Source: Helicobacter labacensis (GTDB taxonomy: Bacteria; Campylobacterota; Campylobacteria; Campylobacterales; Helicobacteraceae). Taken from it: 36,364 bases of DNA. The notes under the pieces were generated by a model that worked only from the letters and a program-made list of their open reading frames with translations, had not been told where the DNA came from and searched no databases. Made by a program: the position numbers and the translations under genes. The stretch covers positions 1 through 36,364 of the forward strand of contig NZ_QXQQ01000016.1 in the NCBI RefSeq assembly GCF_003660285.1, read 5' to 3'. Shown piece by piece: positions 1 to 6,599 of this stretch (positions within the stretch are counted from its first letter, which is position 1; each line of letters starts with the position of its first letter).

Positions 1-135
1 GCCATTTTGATAATTTTCTCTCCACTTAGCCAGTCCCCAGTTATAAGCTAATCTAGCACACCCAAAAGCCTTTCTAAAGTGGGTTTGGGCTTTGTTGTTG
101 GGTTGTAGTTTAATCTTGTGTGTGAGTTGTAACAT
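1..135 (-). CDS. tnpB: IS200/IS605-family TnpB (OrfB), N-terminal part, cut by window edge
   Basis: The minus strand from the ATG at 135 reads without a stop to the window edge, 45 codons. It begins MLQLTHKIKLQPNNKAQ and continues FRKAFGCARLAYNWGLAKW. This is the characteristic start of TnpB proteins: a basic strand, then the FRKAFGxARxxYNW helix. TnpB is the RNA-guided nuclease encoded by IS200/IS605 transposons; the catalytic RuvC-like part and any guide RNA would lie beyond the left edge. Only about 10 bases separate its ATG from recognisable PDZ-coding sequence, so no tnpA and no obvious left-end hairpin are visible on this side. The copy may be a tnpB-only element or a remnant. Identity is fairly sure from the motif; intactness cannot be judged. 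Confidence 0.75.
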   Translation of the reverse strand, partial: MLQLTHKIKLQPNNKAQTHFRKAFGCARLAYNWGLAKWRENYQNG

Positions 136-381
136 TATCCTCTACCACGGCTTGCATTTGTTCTTGAGATCCATGGGGTGTTTGTCCAAGAGGTCAAGCC
201 CAATTCCAAAGCCGAAGAATTAGGTTTCAAACATGGGGACATCATTAGCCAAATTGAGATGATCGCGGTGCACAATATTGAGGATTTCAACCACGCCATG
301 ATCAAGTATAAAAACATCCCCAAACGCTTCTTAGTCTTTGATCCTAGCTTGGGTAATTTCAAACAGATCATCGCCAAGTAG
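133..381 (+). pseudogene. C-terminal remnant of a PDZ-domain protein, 5' part lost next to tnpB
   Basis: This frame opens after a TAA at 130-132 and ends at a TAG at 379-381. It has no ATG near its beginning; only a GTG at 178 could start it. The peptide contains GVFVQEVKPNSKAEELGFKH followed by GDIISQIE, a typical PDZ core (carboxylate-binding loop region, then the GDxI strand), and ends with a short basic tail. PDZ domains bind C-terminal peptides and often accompany periplasmic proteases or scaffold proteins; the parent protein is not recognised. The PDZ reading begins almost flush against the divergent tnpB start, so insertion of the IS element, perhaps with a deletion, probably removed the upstream part. 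A functional 67-residue product from GTG 178 is possible but unlikely. Confidence 0.6.
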
Positions 382-382
382 G

Positions 383-397
383 GCGCGCTAGGCGCGC
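383..397. terminator. Short GC hairpin between convergent gene ends
   Basis: GCGCGC at 383-388 can pair with GCGCGC at 392-397 around a TAG loop, extended by G-T wobble pairs outward. It lies exactly between the PDZ remnant (stop at 381) and the minus-strand PP2C-like gene (stop at 398). There is no strong T run on either side, so its role as a bidirectional terminator is inference from position. Confidence 0.35.
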
Positions 398-1891
398 TTA
401 AGCTTGGCTTTTGTTTATACTGGGGGGAGTTTGCACAAATACTTTTAGTTTCTGCTCTGAGGGGCTTAAAGGCTCTGTGCTTTCTCTAACCAACATGATC
501 ACACTGCAATCATCGGTTGTTTTTTCTTTCACGCGTGTTTCTAGCAAGTTTTCTAGGGCACTTTGGACTTTTTGTTGCAACCCTGCCACACGCGCGACAT
601 TCATGTAATCTTGCAAAGTGCTTGCTACTTGGAGATATTGTGTAGCCCCGCTAGATAGCAAGACAAAACCGCCCACATTCTCACCATCTACACTGCCTTT
701 AAATACCTTAGGCGTGGAGGTGTTGCAATCCATGGTTTTTAATTGGCGATTCTCTAGTATCCCACACATCCCATCTCCTAAGTGGAATAATAGATAATAA
801 TGGGTATCCATGGCGACTGCAAGCACGCTACAAGCAAAATCGTGCGGATCGCAGGTTTTATTTTGGATAGCTTGTTGGAGTTTTGGCAAAAGGCTTAGAA
901 GTGTGAAATTAAAATGCGGAGCGGGGGATGAAGATTCTTGCAACTCTCTTTGCAAGCGTTCTATGAGTTTTTGTTCTGTATTCCAGTGTTGCTCTAGGCG
1001 TTGCAAACAAGATTGCACAAAGACAATGTCTAATTGGTCTAGGTCGTGGATATGGTAAGAAGATTGGGCTTGCAGGGCATAAATGCAGGGCTGTAGAGTA
1101 GCATAGCCTATAACCAATGCTTCCAAATCTTGGCGTAAAATTTTCTCTAACGCCACAACTTCGTGATGGAGGGCTTGGCATTGTTCTAAGCGCTCTTGCA
1201 TATTCTTAAAATCTTGGGCTTGGGTTTCTAGGGTTTTGATGTGCTCCAAAAGGGTATCGTATTTGGGTGCGATCAAAACTTCTCTAGTGGAGGCACTGTG
1301 GGACGGTTGGGGGCTATTGGGTTTATCTGAATTATCCTGCAACCGGTCGGGCAAGCTCGAGCTTAAAGCCTTGAGATCATGCTCAAGTTGTGCGCTTTGC
1401 GCGGCGTAGTCCCCATAGAGTTTAAAGTTTTTTTGTAGGTTCTCTTTTTGGGTGGCTAATAAAATACTTTGCAGGGTTTGCCAAGTGTGGGGCGCGCCCA
1501 AGCTATCTAGCTTGCTTTGCAATTTGTCTAAATTGAAACTTAAATCTTCTTCTAAGAGCAATACATCGCGTTTTAGGGTTTCAAAACGCGATTCCAGGCG
1601 CGCGCATTCTTGTTCCTTAGTGTTTATCTCTGTTAAAAGCCGTTGTTGGCACATGTGTAGATGGGTGCTGGCTTGTTTGATCTGCGCTTTGATGTGTTCA
1701 AGGTGTTGGTGGTGCTTGATGCGTGCAATTGCCATGATCGCAAGCAAAGAATGTAAATGCGCCCAACTCCAGTTGCTAAACGCCACATCTCCCACTTGCC
1801 TTAAAAACGCGCCATAGCGTTCGGAACACAAAGAAGCGCTTAGATCGAGTTTATCTTTGTGGTTTTTTATCGTGGCTTGCGCGCGCGCCAA
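398..1891 (-). CDS. PP2C-like/coiled-coil protein, downstream part, out of frame with its 5' half
   Basis: A 497-codon frame, open on the minus strand from 1978 down to 398. The only start candidate near its beginning is a TTG at 1891 without a good ribosome site, so it is probably not translated alone. Residues about 55-320 are rich in Q, E, L and K with heptad-like spacing (coiled coil), interrupted by a Ser/Pro/Asn-rich stretch near 180-205. Residues about 335-470 resemble the C-terminal half of a PP2C serine/threonine phosphatase: LFHLGDG at 368-374, FVLLSSG at 409-415, and TTDDCSVIML near the end. In PP2C the LLSSG position is normally S/T-D-G, so one metal-binding Asp appears replaced by Ser. 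It continues the upstream ORF (1903-2724) if the C tract at 1936-1950 changes length. Confidence 0.6.
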   Translation of the reverse strand: MARAQATIKNHKDKLDLSASLCSERYGAFLRQVGDVAFSNWSWAHLHSLLAIMAIARIKHHQHLEHIKAQIKQASTHLHMCQQRLLTEINTKEQECARLESRFETLKRDVLLLEEDLSFNLDKLQSKLDSLGAPHTWQTLQSILLATQKENLQKNFKLYGDYAAQSAQLEHDLKALSSSLPDRLQDNSDKPNSPQPSHSASTREVLIAPKYDTLLEHIKTLETQAQDFKNMQERLEQCQALHHEVVALEKILRQDLEALVIGYATLQPCIYALQAQSSYHIHDLDQLDIVFVQSCLQRLEQHWNTEQKLIERLQRELQESSSPAPHFNFTLLSLLPKLQQAIQNKTCDPHDFACSVLAVAMDTHYYLLFHLGDGMCGILENRQLKTMDCNTSTPKVFKGSVDGENVGGFVLLSSGATQYLQVASTLQDYMNVARVAGLQQKVQSALENLLETRVKEKTTDDCSVIMLVRESTEPLSPSEQKLKVFVQTPPSINKSQA

Positions 1892-1902
1892 ACAGAAGTC
1901 TT

Positions 1903-2724
1903 TTAGACTGTTAGGGAGAACAAAGGCTGTGCATTGGGGGGGGGGGGGGGTAAGAAGGCATCTTGCAGGGTTTGGAGTTTAGCCTGGGCTTGTTTTCTGG
2001 CTTTAGAACCAAAGAGGCAATGCCAACACCTCTTAAGCCATCTCTTATTCTTAGTCCTAGCCTCTTTTATGCTATGTGCGAGCGCCTGGTATTGTTGTTC
2101 TAAGAAATGGGCTTGCTTGAGATTGACAAGCGTGAAACACATCTTTGCAACCTCGTCTTTTAAATTTTTGAGCGCGCTTACCAGCTTGCCAATCCCAAGC
2201 TGGTAATGCTTGCCTTGAGAGGTCTCCTGCCATGCTCTAATCTCAGTTTTGAGACCCGCTAGGGCGGTGGAGATTAACTCTTGGGCGTTATTTTGCCTTT
2301 GCTCTTGATCTGCTTGCAAGCGTTCTTGGAGGGTCTGCGTGGTGTTTAATAAGGGTAGGTGCCATGTTTGTTGCCATGTTTGCACCGCCTGCACTTCCTC
2401 TAAAATAGCCTGTAAAATGTCCTCAATCTCATCTTTATCCTGCTGGAGGGTGGTTGTGTGTTGTTTGGCAAGCTCTTGTAGGGTTTGCTGGATGTGTTCT
2501 GCAATGGCTTGGCTAGTGGGGTGGGTGGTCTCAGTGTAACGCGCGAAATTTGCGCGCAGGTCTTGCGCCACAGCTTCTCTTAGCCTTGACGCGCCCAAGT
2601 GAGAAAATCTAGCCACGCCGGTAACAAGGACTAGGATCGCGATTTGAAAATCGCATGCGCAGTAGGGTTTGTTTTGCCCTTGTGTGCCACAGCAGATAGC
2701 ATGCCAATCTTTAAACATGGGCAT
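1903..2724 (-). CDS. PP2C-like/coiled-coil protein, upstream part, ends prematurely after a C15 tract
   Basis: A 273-codon ORF starting at ATG 2724; the A of this ATG is also the last-but-one stop position of ppa (TAATG), which suggests translational coupling. Residues 5-48 resemble the start of PP2C_2-type phosphatases: DWHAICCGT, a Cys/Asp region, then ARFSHLGASRL. The usual D-G-A-G-S core before ARFSHLGA is shortened to TGV, so the expected Asp metal ligand is not seen. Residues about 60-250 are helical and Gln/Glu-rich (coiled-coil-like), with a basic patch near 225-245. The ORF then runs into five prolines from the C15 tract and ends PNAQPLFSLTV. The matching C-terminal PP2C half lies out of frame at 398-1891, so the gene is read here as OFF. 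A phosphatase-fold scaffold or pseudo-phosphatase is the best guess. Confidence 0.6.
   Translation of the reverse strand: MPMFKDWHAICCGTQGQNKPYCACDFQIAILVLVTGVARFSHLGASRLREAVAQDLRANFARYTETTHPTSQAIAEHIQQTLQELAKQHTTTLQQDKDEIEDILQAILEEVQAVQTWQQTWHLPLLNTTQTLQERLQADQEQRQNNAQELISTALAGLKTEIRAWQETSQGKHYQLGIGKLVSALKNLKDEVAKMCFTLVNLKQAHFLEQQYQALAHSIKEARTKNKRWLKRCWHCLFGSKARKQAQAKLQTLQDAFLPPPPPNAQPLFSLTV
1936..1950 (-). repeat. Homopolymer of 15 C (coding strand): candidate phase-variation switch
   Basis: There are fifteen G in a row on the plus strand, that is C15 on the coding strand. It encodes the five prolines near the end of the upstream PP2C-like ORF, which then stops at 1903. One extra C (16) or two fewer (13) would join the upstream frame to the downstream 497-codon frame through the bridge QCTAFVLPNSLKDFC, giving one protein of about 775 residues. 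Long C/G runs in Helicobacter coding regions are known slipped-strand contingency sites. All other homopolymers noticed in this window are 9 bases or shorter. Confidence 0.8.
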
Positions 2725-3245
2725 TACTTCTTGTAATCCTCTATGGCTTTTTGCAAGACTTCCCTAGCTTGGGCTTTGTTGCCAAAGCCTTTAACCTTGA
2801 CCCATTTGTCTTTTTCTAAATCTTTATAGGTTTCAAAGAAATGTTTGATTTTTTCTAGGGTGATGGGGGGTAAATCCTCTAGGCTTTGGATTTTAACATA
2901 GCGCGGATCGATTTTTTCTGTGGGCAGGGCTAAGAGTTTTTCATCTACCCCGCCCTCATCTTCCATAAACAACACCCCGATTAAACGGCATTTGATCACA
3001 CTCCCTGCCTGCAAGGGGTCTTCATTGAGCACCAAAATATCAGCCGGGTCGCCATCCCCGCCCAAAGTGTGGGGCACAAAGCCGTAATTAGCCGGATACA
3101 CCATAGAAGGGTAGAGCACGCGATCGACTACAACCGCGCCACTTTCTTTATCCACTTCGTATTTCACTTTTGAGCCATAGGGGATTTCAATGATCGCATT
3201 GATCGCATCGGGGTTTTGTCCGGTTTTGATGTGCTGGATTTGCAT
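2724..3245 (-). CDS. ppa: Inorganic pyrophosphatase
   Basis: A cytosolic family I inorganic pyrophosphatase that hydrolyses PPi to two phosphates and so pulls biosynthetic reactions, including the aminoacyl-tRNA synthesis of its neighbour aspS, forward. At 173 residues it has the length typical of bacterial family I enzymes. The signature GDGDPADILVL carries the metal-binding aspartates; IPYGSKVKYEVDK near residue 22 and PANYGFVP near 52 are also family hallmarks. The ATG at 3245 follows AAGGACAATC, a good ribosome site. Eight bases separate it from adk upstream, and its TAA overlaps the ATG of the PP2C-like gene by one base, so it is inside the cheV-aspS-adk operon. Confidence 0.95.
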   Translation of the reverse strand: MQIQHIKTGQNPDAINAIIEIPYGSKVKYEVDKESGAVVVDRVLYPSMVYPANYGFVPHTLGGDGDPADILVLNEDPLQAGSVIKCRLIGVLFMEDEGGVDEKLLALPTEKIDPRYVKIQSLEDLPPITLEKIKHFFETYKDLEKDKWVKVKGFGNKAQAREVLQKAIEDYKK

Positions 3246-3253
3246 GATTGTCC

Positions 3254-3826
3254 TTATAAAGTGGTTTTGATGTGTTGTTCTATATCGCTTACAATCTCCT
3301 CAATGCCCCGCTCTCCATTGATTTCTTGATGCACCTCTAGGGCTTTGTAAAACTCTAAAATACTCTCTAAAGGCTCTCTATACACCTGCATGCGCTTGTT
3401 AAAAACCTCTATGTTGTCATCATCTCCCCTTGAGCGTCCTAACACGCGCTCTCTAGCCACTGGTTCGCTCACCTTGACTTCTACAACGCCCTTTAAGCGC
3501 ACTTCTTCTTGAGCTTTAAGCATGCGATCTAAAGCCTGCATTTGCTCTACACTGCGCGGGTAACCATCTATGATAATGGTGTCCTTAGGGGCGTTTTTAA
3601 TGGCGTTGATGATTGTATCTACTACAATTTCTAAGGGCACTAAATCGCCCTTATTGGTGTATTGGGCAATTTGTTGCCCGCGCTCACTCTCTTTGGCGAT
3701 CTCAGCGCGCAAGAGATCGCCAGTAGAATAATGCACCATCTGCGCGCTATTACGCTGGGCAATCAGCTGTGCGTCTGTGGTTTTGCCACTCCCGGGCGCG
3801 CCAATAATCAAAAATAGGTTTTTCAT
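3254..3826 (-). CDS. adk: Adenylate kinase (short form)
   Basis: It catalyses ATP + AMP to 2 ADP in the cytosol. P-loop GAPGSGKTT lies at about residues 8-16, the AMP-binding STGDLLRAE near 35, DGYPRS near 87, and the short LID segment GRSRGDDDN instead of the long zinc-type LID. The chosen start is the ATG at 3826, whose A overlaps the TGA of aspS (TGATG), giving 190 residues; it lies 8 bases after AGGAAA. A TTG one codon upstream is open but adds nothing. H. pylori Adk has the same size and N-terminus. The one-base overlap with aspS argues for coupled translation. Confidence 0.95.
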   Translation of the reverse strand: MKNLFLIIGAPGSGKTTDAQLIAQRNSAQMVHYSTGDLLRAEIAKESERGQQIAQYTNKGDLVPLEIVVDTIINAIKNAPKDTIIIDGYPRSVEQMQALDRMLKAQEEVRLKGVVEVKVSEPVARERVLGRSRGDDDNIEVFNKRMQVYREPLESILEFYKALEVHQEINGERGIEEIVSDIEQHIKTTL

Positions 3827-5574
3827 CAATGTTTCCTTTCAGGGTTTCTTAAACGGATATGCAATTCTCTTAATTGCTCCTCAGAAGCGCGGCTAGGGGC
3901 TTGGCTAAGCAGGCAGGTAGCCTTTTGGGTTTTGGGGAAGGCGATCACATCGCGGATACTGGGCACTTTAGCCAGTAACATCACGAGGCGATCCAGCCCT
4001 AAGGCAAAGCCCGCATGGGGGGGCGCGCCATAGCGCAATGCCTCTAAAAAGAAACCAAATTTTTCTTGCGCCTCACTTGGGCTAATGCCTAGCAACTCAA
4101 AAACCTTAGCTTGAATCTCCTCTTTGTGGATGCGCACACTCCCCCCGCCCAACTCTACTCCATTGAGCACGATGTCATAAGCGATTGAGCGCATCTCCTC
4201 TAGGTCTTCATTTTCTAAATCTTTGGGCATGGTAAAGGGGTGGTGCGCGGCACTGAGTTTGCCCTCAGCACTCTCAAACATAGGAAAATCTAGCACCCAC
4301 AAGAGATTAAAGGTGTTGGAATCAATGAGGTTTAAATCCTGTCCTAATTTCAGACGCAAACGCCCCATGTAATCCCAGACGATTTTTTTTGCCCCCGCAC
4401 CAAAAAAGAGAATGTCCCCCACCTGCGCCTGCGTGCGCGCTAAAAGCTCTTGTAGGCACTCTTCACTTAAAAATTTTACTAAAGGACCTTTAGCCCCCTC
4501 TGCTTTGATTTGCAAATAAGCTAGCCCCTGTGCCCCAAAGCCACGCACAAAACTCTCTGCCTCGCTCAAGTATTTACGGCTAAGACTATCCCCCCCGGGC
4601 ACGCGCAAAGCTTTAAAGCGGTTCTTTTTAGGATCGCTAGCGATCTTTTTAAAGATGTCATTGCTAGAATCCACAAAGAGATCGCCCACTTCTATTAAGG
4701 GCAGCTCAAAGCGCAAATCGGGCTTATCGCTCCCGTATGTCTCCATTGCCTCCATGTAGTCCATGCGTTTAAAAGGGGTCGCTACCTCTATGCCCACGCT
4801 TTTAAAGACGGCTTGCAGTAGAGTCTCAGCCACTTGCAACACATCCTCTTGGGTGCAAAAGCTCATCTCCACATCCACTTGGGTAAATTCGGGCTGGCGA
4901 TCGGCGCGCAAATCCTCATCTCTAAAGCATTTGACAATCTGGTAATAGCGATCCATGCCCGCCACCATTAAAAGTTGCTTAAAGAGTTGGGGGCTCTGAG
5001 GCAGGGCAAAGAATGCGCCATCATGCACACGGCTAGGGATTAAGAAATCTCTAGCTCCCTCGGGGGTGGTTTTAGCCAACATGGGGGTTTCTATCTCTAA
5101 AAAGTCCAAACTATCTAAACAATCGCGCACTGCCTTAGCCACACGGCTACGCATTTTAAAGATTTCATAACTCTTAGGGGCGCGCAAATCCAAAAAGCGG
5201 TATTGCAAGCGCAAATCTTCATTCACGCTTGAATCCCCAATGGCAATGGGGGGGGTGAGACTCTTATTTTCAATACGCAAGCTCTCTAGCACCACCTCCA
5301 CCTTACCGGTTTTGAGTTTGGGGTTTTCTAAACCCTCCCCTCTCAAGCGCACGATTCCCTGCGCAATCAAAACAAATTCATGGCGCACTAAATTAGCCTG
5401 CTCATAAGCGCTCGAATTAGGATCGCACACCAATTGCACTAACCCGCTTTTATCGCGCAAATCAATAAAGATCACCCCCCCATGGTCGCGGTAATTATGA
5501 CACCATCCGCACAGCTCTACCCTCTGCCCCAACAAAGATTCGCCCACTTGGGCGCATAAATGCGTCCTTAACAT
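3826..5574 (-). CDS. aspS: Aspartyl-tRNA synthetase (probably non-discriminating)
   Basis: A class II aminoacyl-tRNA synthetase charging tRNA-Asp. The N-terminal OB-fold anticodon domain covers about residues 1-110 ([20 protein letters not shown]), followed by the catalytic domain with motif 2 [16 protein letters not shown], a bacterial-type insertion domain, and motif 3 GLDRLVMLL near the C-terminus. At 582 residues it is normal for bacterial AspRS. Relatives in Helicobacter lack AsnRS and their AspRS also charges tRNA-Asn for later amidation by GatCAB; that is family knowledge, not visible here. Start: ATG 5574 preceded by AAAAGGAAATTG; a TTG one codon earlier is ignored. It lies 14 bases after cheV and overlaps adk by one base. 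Confidence 0.95.
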   Translation of the reverse strand: MLRTHLCAQVGESLLGQRVELCGWCHNYRDHGGVIFIDLRDKSGLVQLVCDPNSSAYEQANLVRHEFVLIAQGIVRLRGEGLENPKLKTGKVEVVLESLRIENKSLTPPIAIGDSSVNEDLRLQYRFLDLRAPKSYEIFKMRSRVAKAVRDCLDSLDFLEIETPMLAKTTPEGARDFLIPSRVHDGAFFALPQSPQLFKQLLMVAGMDRYYQIVKCFRDEDLRADRQPEFTQVDVEMSFCTQEDVLQVAETLLQAVFKSVGIEVATPFKRMDYMEAMETYGSDKPDLRFELPLIEVGDLFVDSSNDIFKKIASDPKKNRFKALRVPGGDSLSRKYLSEAESFVRGFGAQGLAYLQIKAEGAKGPLVKFLSEECLQELLARTQAQVGDILFFGAGAKKIVWDYMGRLRLKLGQDLNLIDSNTFNLLWVLDFPMFESAEGKLSAAHHPFTMPKDLENEDLEEMRSIAYDIVLNGVELGGGSVRIHKEEIQAKVFELLGISPSEAQEKFGFFLEALRYGAPPHAGFALGLDRLVMLLAKVPSIRDVIAFPKTQKATCLLSQAPSRASEEQLRELHIRLRNPERKH

Positions 5575-5588
5575 CAATTTCCTTTTAT

Positions 5589-6545
5589 TCAGACTTGCAA
5601 ATACGCGTGCAAGAGTTCTTGAATTTCATCTGGATGGGATTTGATCACAAAGCCATCGGCATGCAAAGAATCAGCAAGCTGTTTATTAGACTCGCTACTC
5701 ATCGAAGAATTGATAATCACGGGCAGGTGCTTGGTGCGCGCGTCCTCTTTAATGCGCTTGAGCACCTCAAAGCCAGACACGATAGGCATTTCTAAATCGG
5801 TGATCACCGCCCCCACTTGATCTAACATATTGTCCTCAAATAGGCGTTTGAGTAGGGCTTCTCCATTGGCAAAGCTCTCGTATTTGAGATGGAGATTTTC
5901 CACGATCTTTTTTAGATTTTTCATCGCCACTTGGGAGTCCTCAGCGATGAAAATTAGTTTATCGCTTTTAATAGCCTCCACAAATTGCGCTTTGAGATAA
6001 TCCAATTCTTGCAAATCCGGGAAGGTGTCTATGAGCATACGCTCCACATCTAAGATTTGAATCACGCGATCCTGTTCAAAACGCGTGATCGCGCTCACCT
6101 TACCCCCCGCTCCAAAGCCCTGTTTATCCCCCACACTCACATCGCTCCAATTCTTATGCACAATGCGCTTGATCGCAAAGATTTTTAACCCCACCACACA
6201 GCTAGAAAATTCACACACGATCACCAAATTTTCTTTACTCTTGATGGAGGCATCGCCCAAGTCTTTATTGGGGTTGCTAGGCTCATAGTGTAACCAACGC
6301 CCCACATCAATCAAGGGCACTGATTCCCCCCTAATGGTTAAAAAGCCCACCATCATGCCCTCATTGCCCCCCACAGTTTCGGTAACATCGCCATCGTAAT
6401 AAATGATTTCACGGATTTTAAAGATATTGATCCCATAGAGTTCAGCGTCATTATTGGAATCATCGCTCAGCGTAAAACACAGAAACTGGGCTTCGTTATT
6501 CAAATGCAAAGAGATCGTGGTGTCCACATCGCTAATCACACTCAT
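5589..6545 (-). CDS. cheV: CheV-type chemotaxis coupling protein (CheW-like plus receiver)
   Basis: A cytoplasmic chemotaxis adaptor linking receptors to the CheA kinase. Residues about 10-165 are a CheW-like domain ([29 protein letters not shown]). Residues about 190-318 are a response-regulator receiver with the acidic pocket in FIAEDSQ, the phospho-acceptor Asp in [16 protein letters not shown], the Ser in INSSMSS and the Lys in VIKSHPDEI. Its position between aspS and divergent ligA matches H. pylori HP0616, one of three CheV proteins there. The frame stays open upstream to 6662, but that would run through the divergent promoter and into ligA. ATG 6545 is given as start (318 residues); a GTG at 6539 has better spacing (5 bases) from AAAGGA and may be the true start. 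Confidence 0.9.
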   Translation of the reverse strand: MSVISDVDTTISLHLNNEAQFLCFTLSDDSNNDAELYGINIFKIREIIYYDGDVTETVGGNEGMMVGFLTIRGESVPLIDVGRWLHYEPSNPNKDLGDASIKSKENLVIVCEFSSCVVGLKIFAIKRIVHKNWSDVSVGDKQGFGAGGKVSAITRFEQDRVIQILDVERMLIDTFPDLQELDYLKAQFVEAIKSDKLIFIAEDSQVAMKNLKKIVENLHLKYESFANGEALLKRLFEDNMLDQVGAVITDLEMPIVSGFEVLKRIKEDARTKHLPVIINSSMSSESNKQLADSLHADGFVIKSHPDEIQELLHAYLQV

Positions 6546-6566
6546 CCTTTGTCTTAATGAAAGTCC

Positions 6567-6587
6567 GCTATAATTTTTCATTATAGC
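6567..6587. promoter_or_regulatory. Palindromic back-to-back promoter between cheV and ligA
   Basis: GCTATAAT at 6567-6574 and its exact complement ATTATAGC at 6580-6587 are separated by five bases. Each arm contains a perfect -10 hexamer TATAAT: 6569-6574 on plus, directed at ligA (ATG 6600), and 6585-6580 on minus, directed at cheV (ATG 6545). The two promoters therefore overlap at their -10 elements, and RNA polymerase probably cannot occupy both at once. The promoter assignment is inferred from the hexamers and their distance to the starts. Confidence 0.65.
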
Positions 6588-6599
6588 AAAGACTGGACA

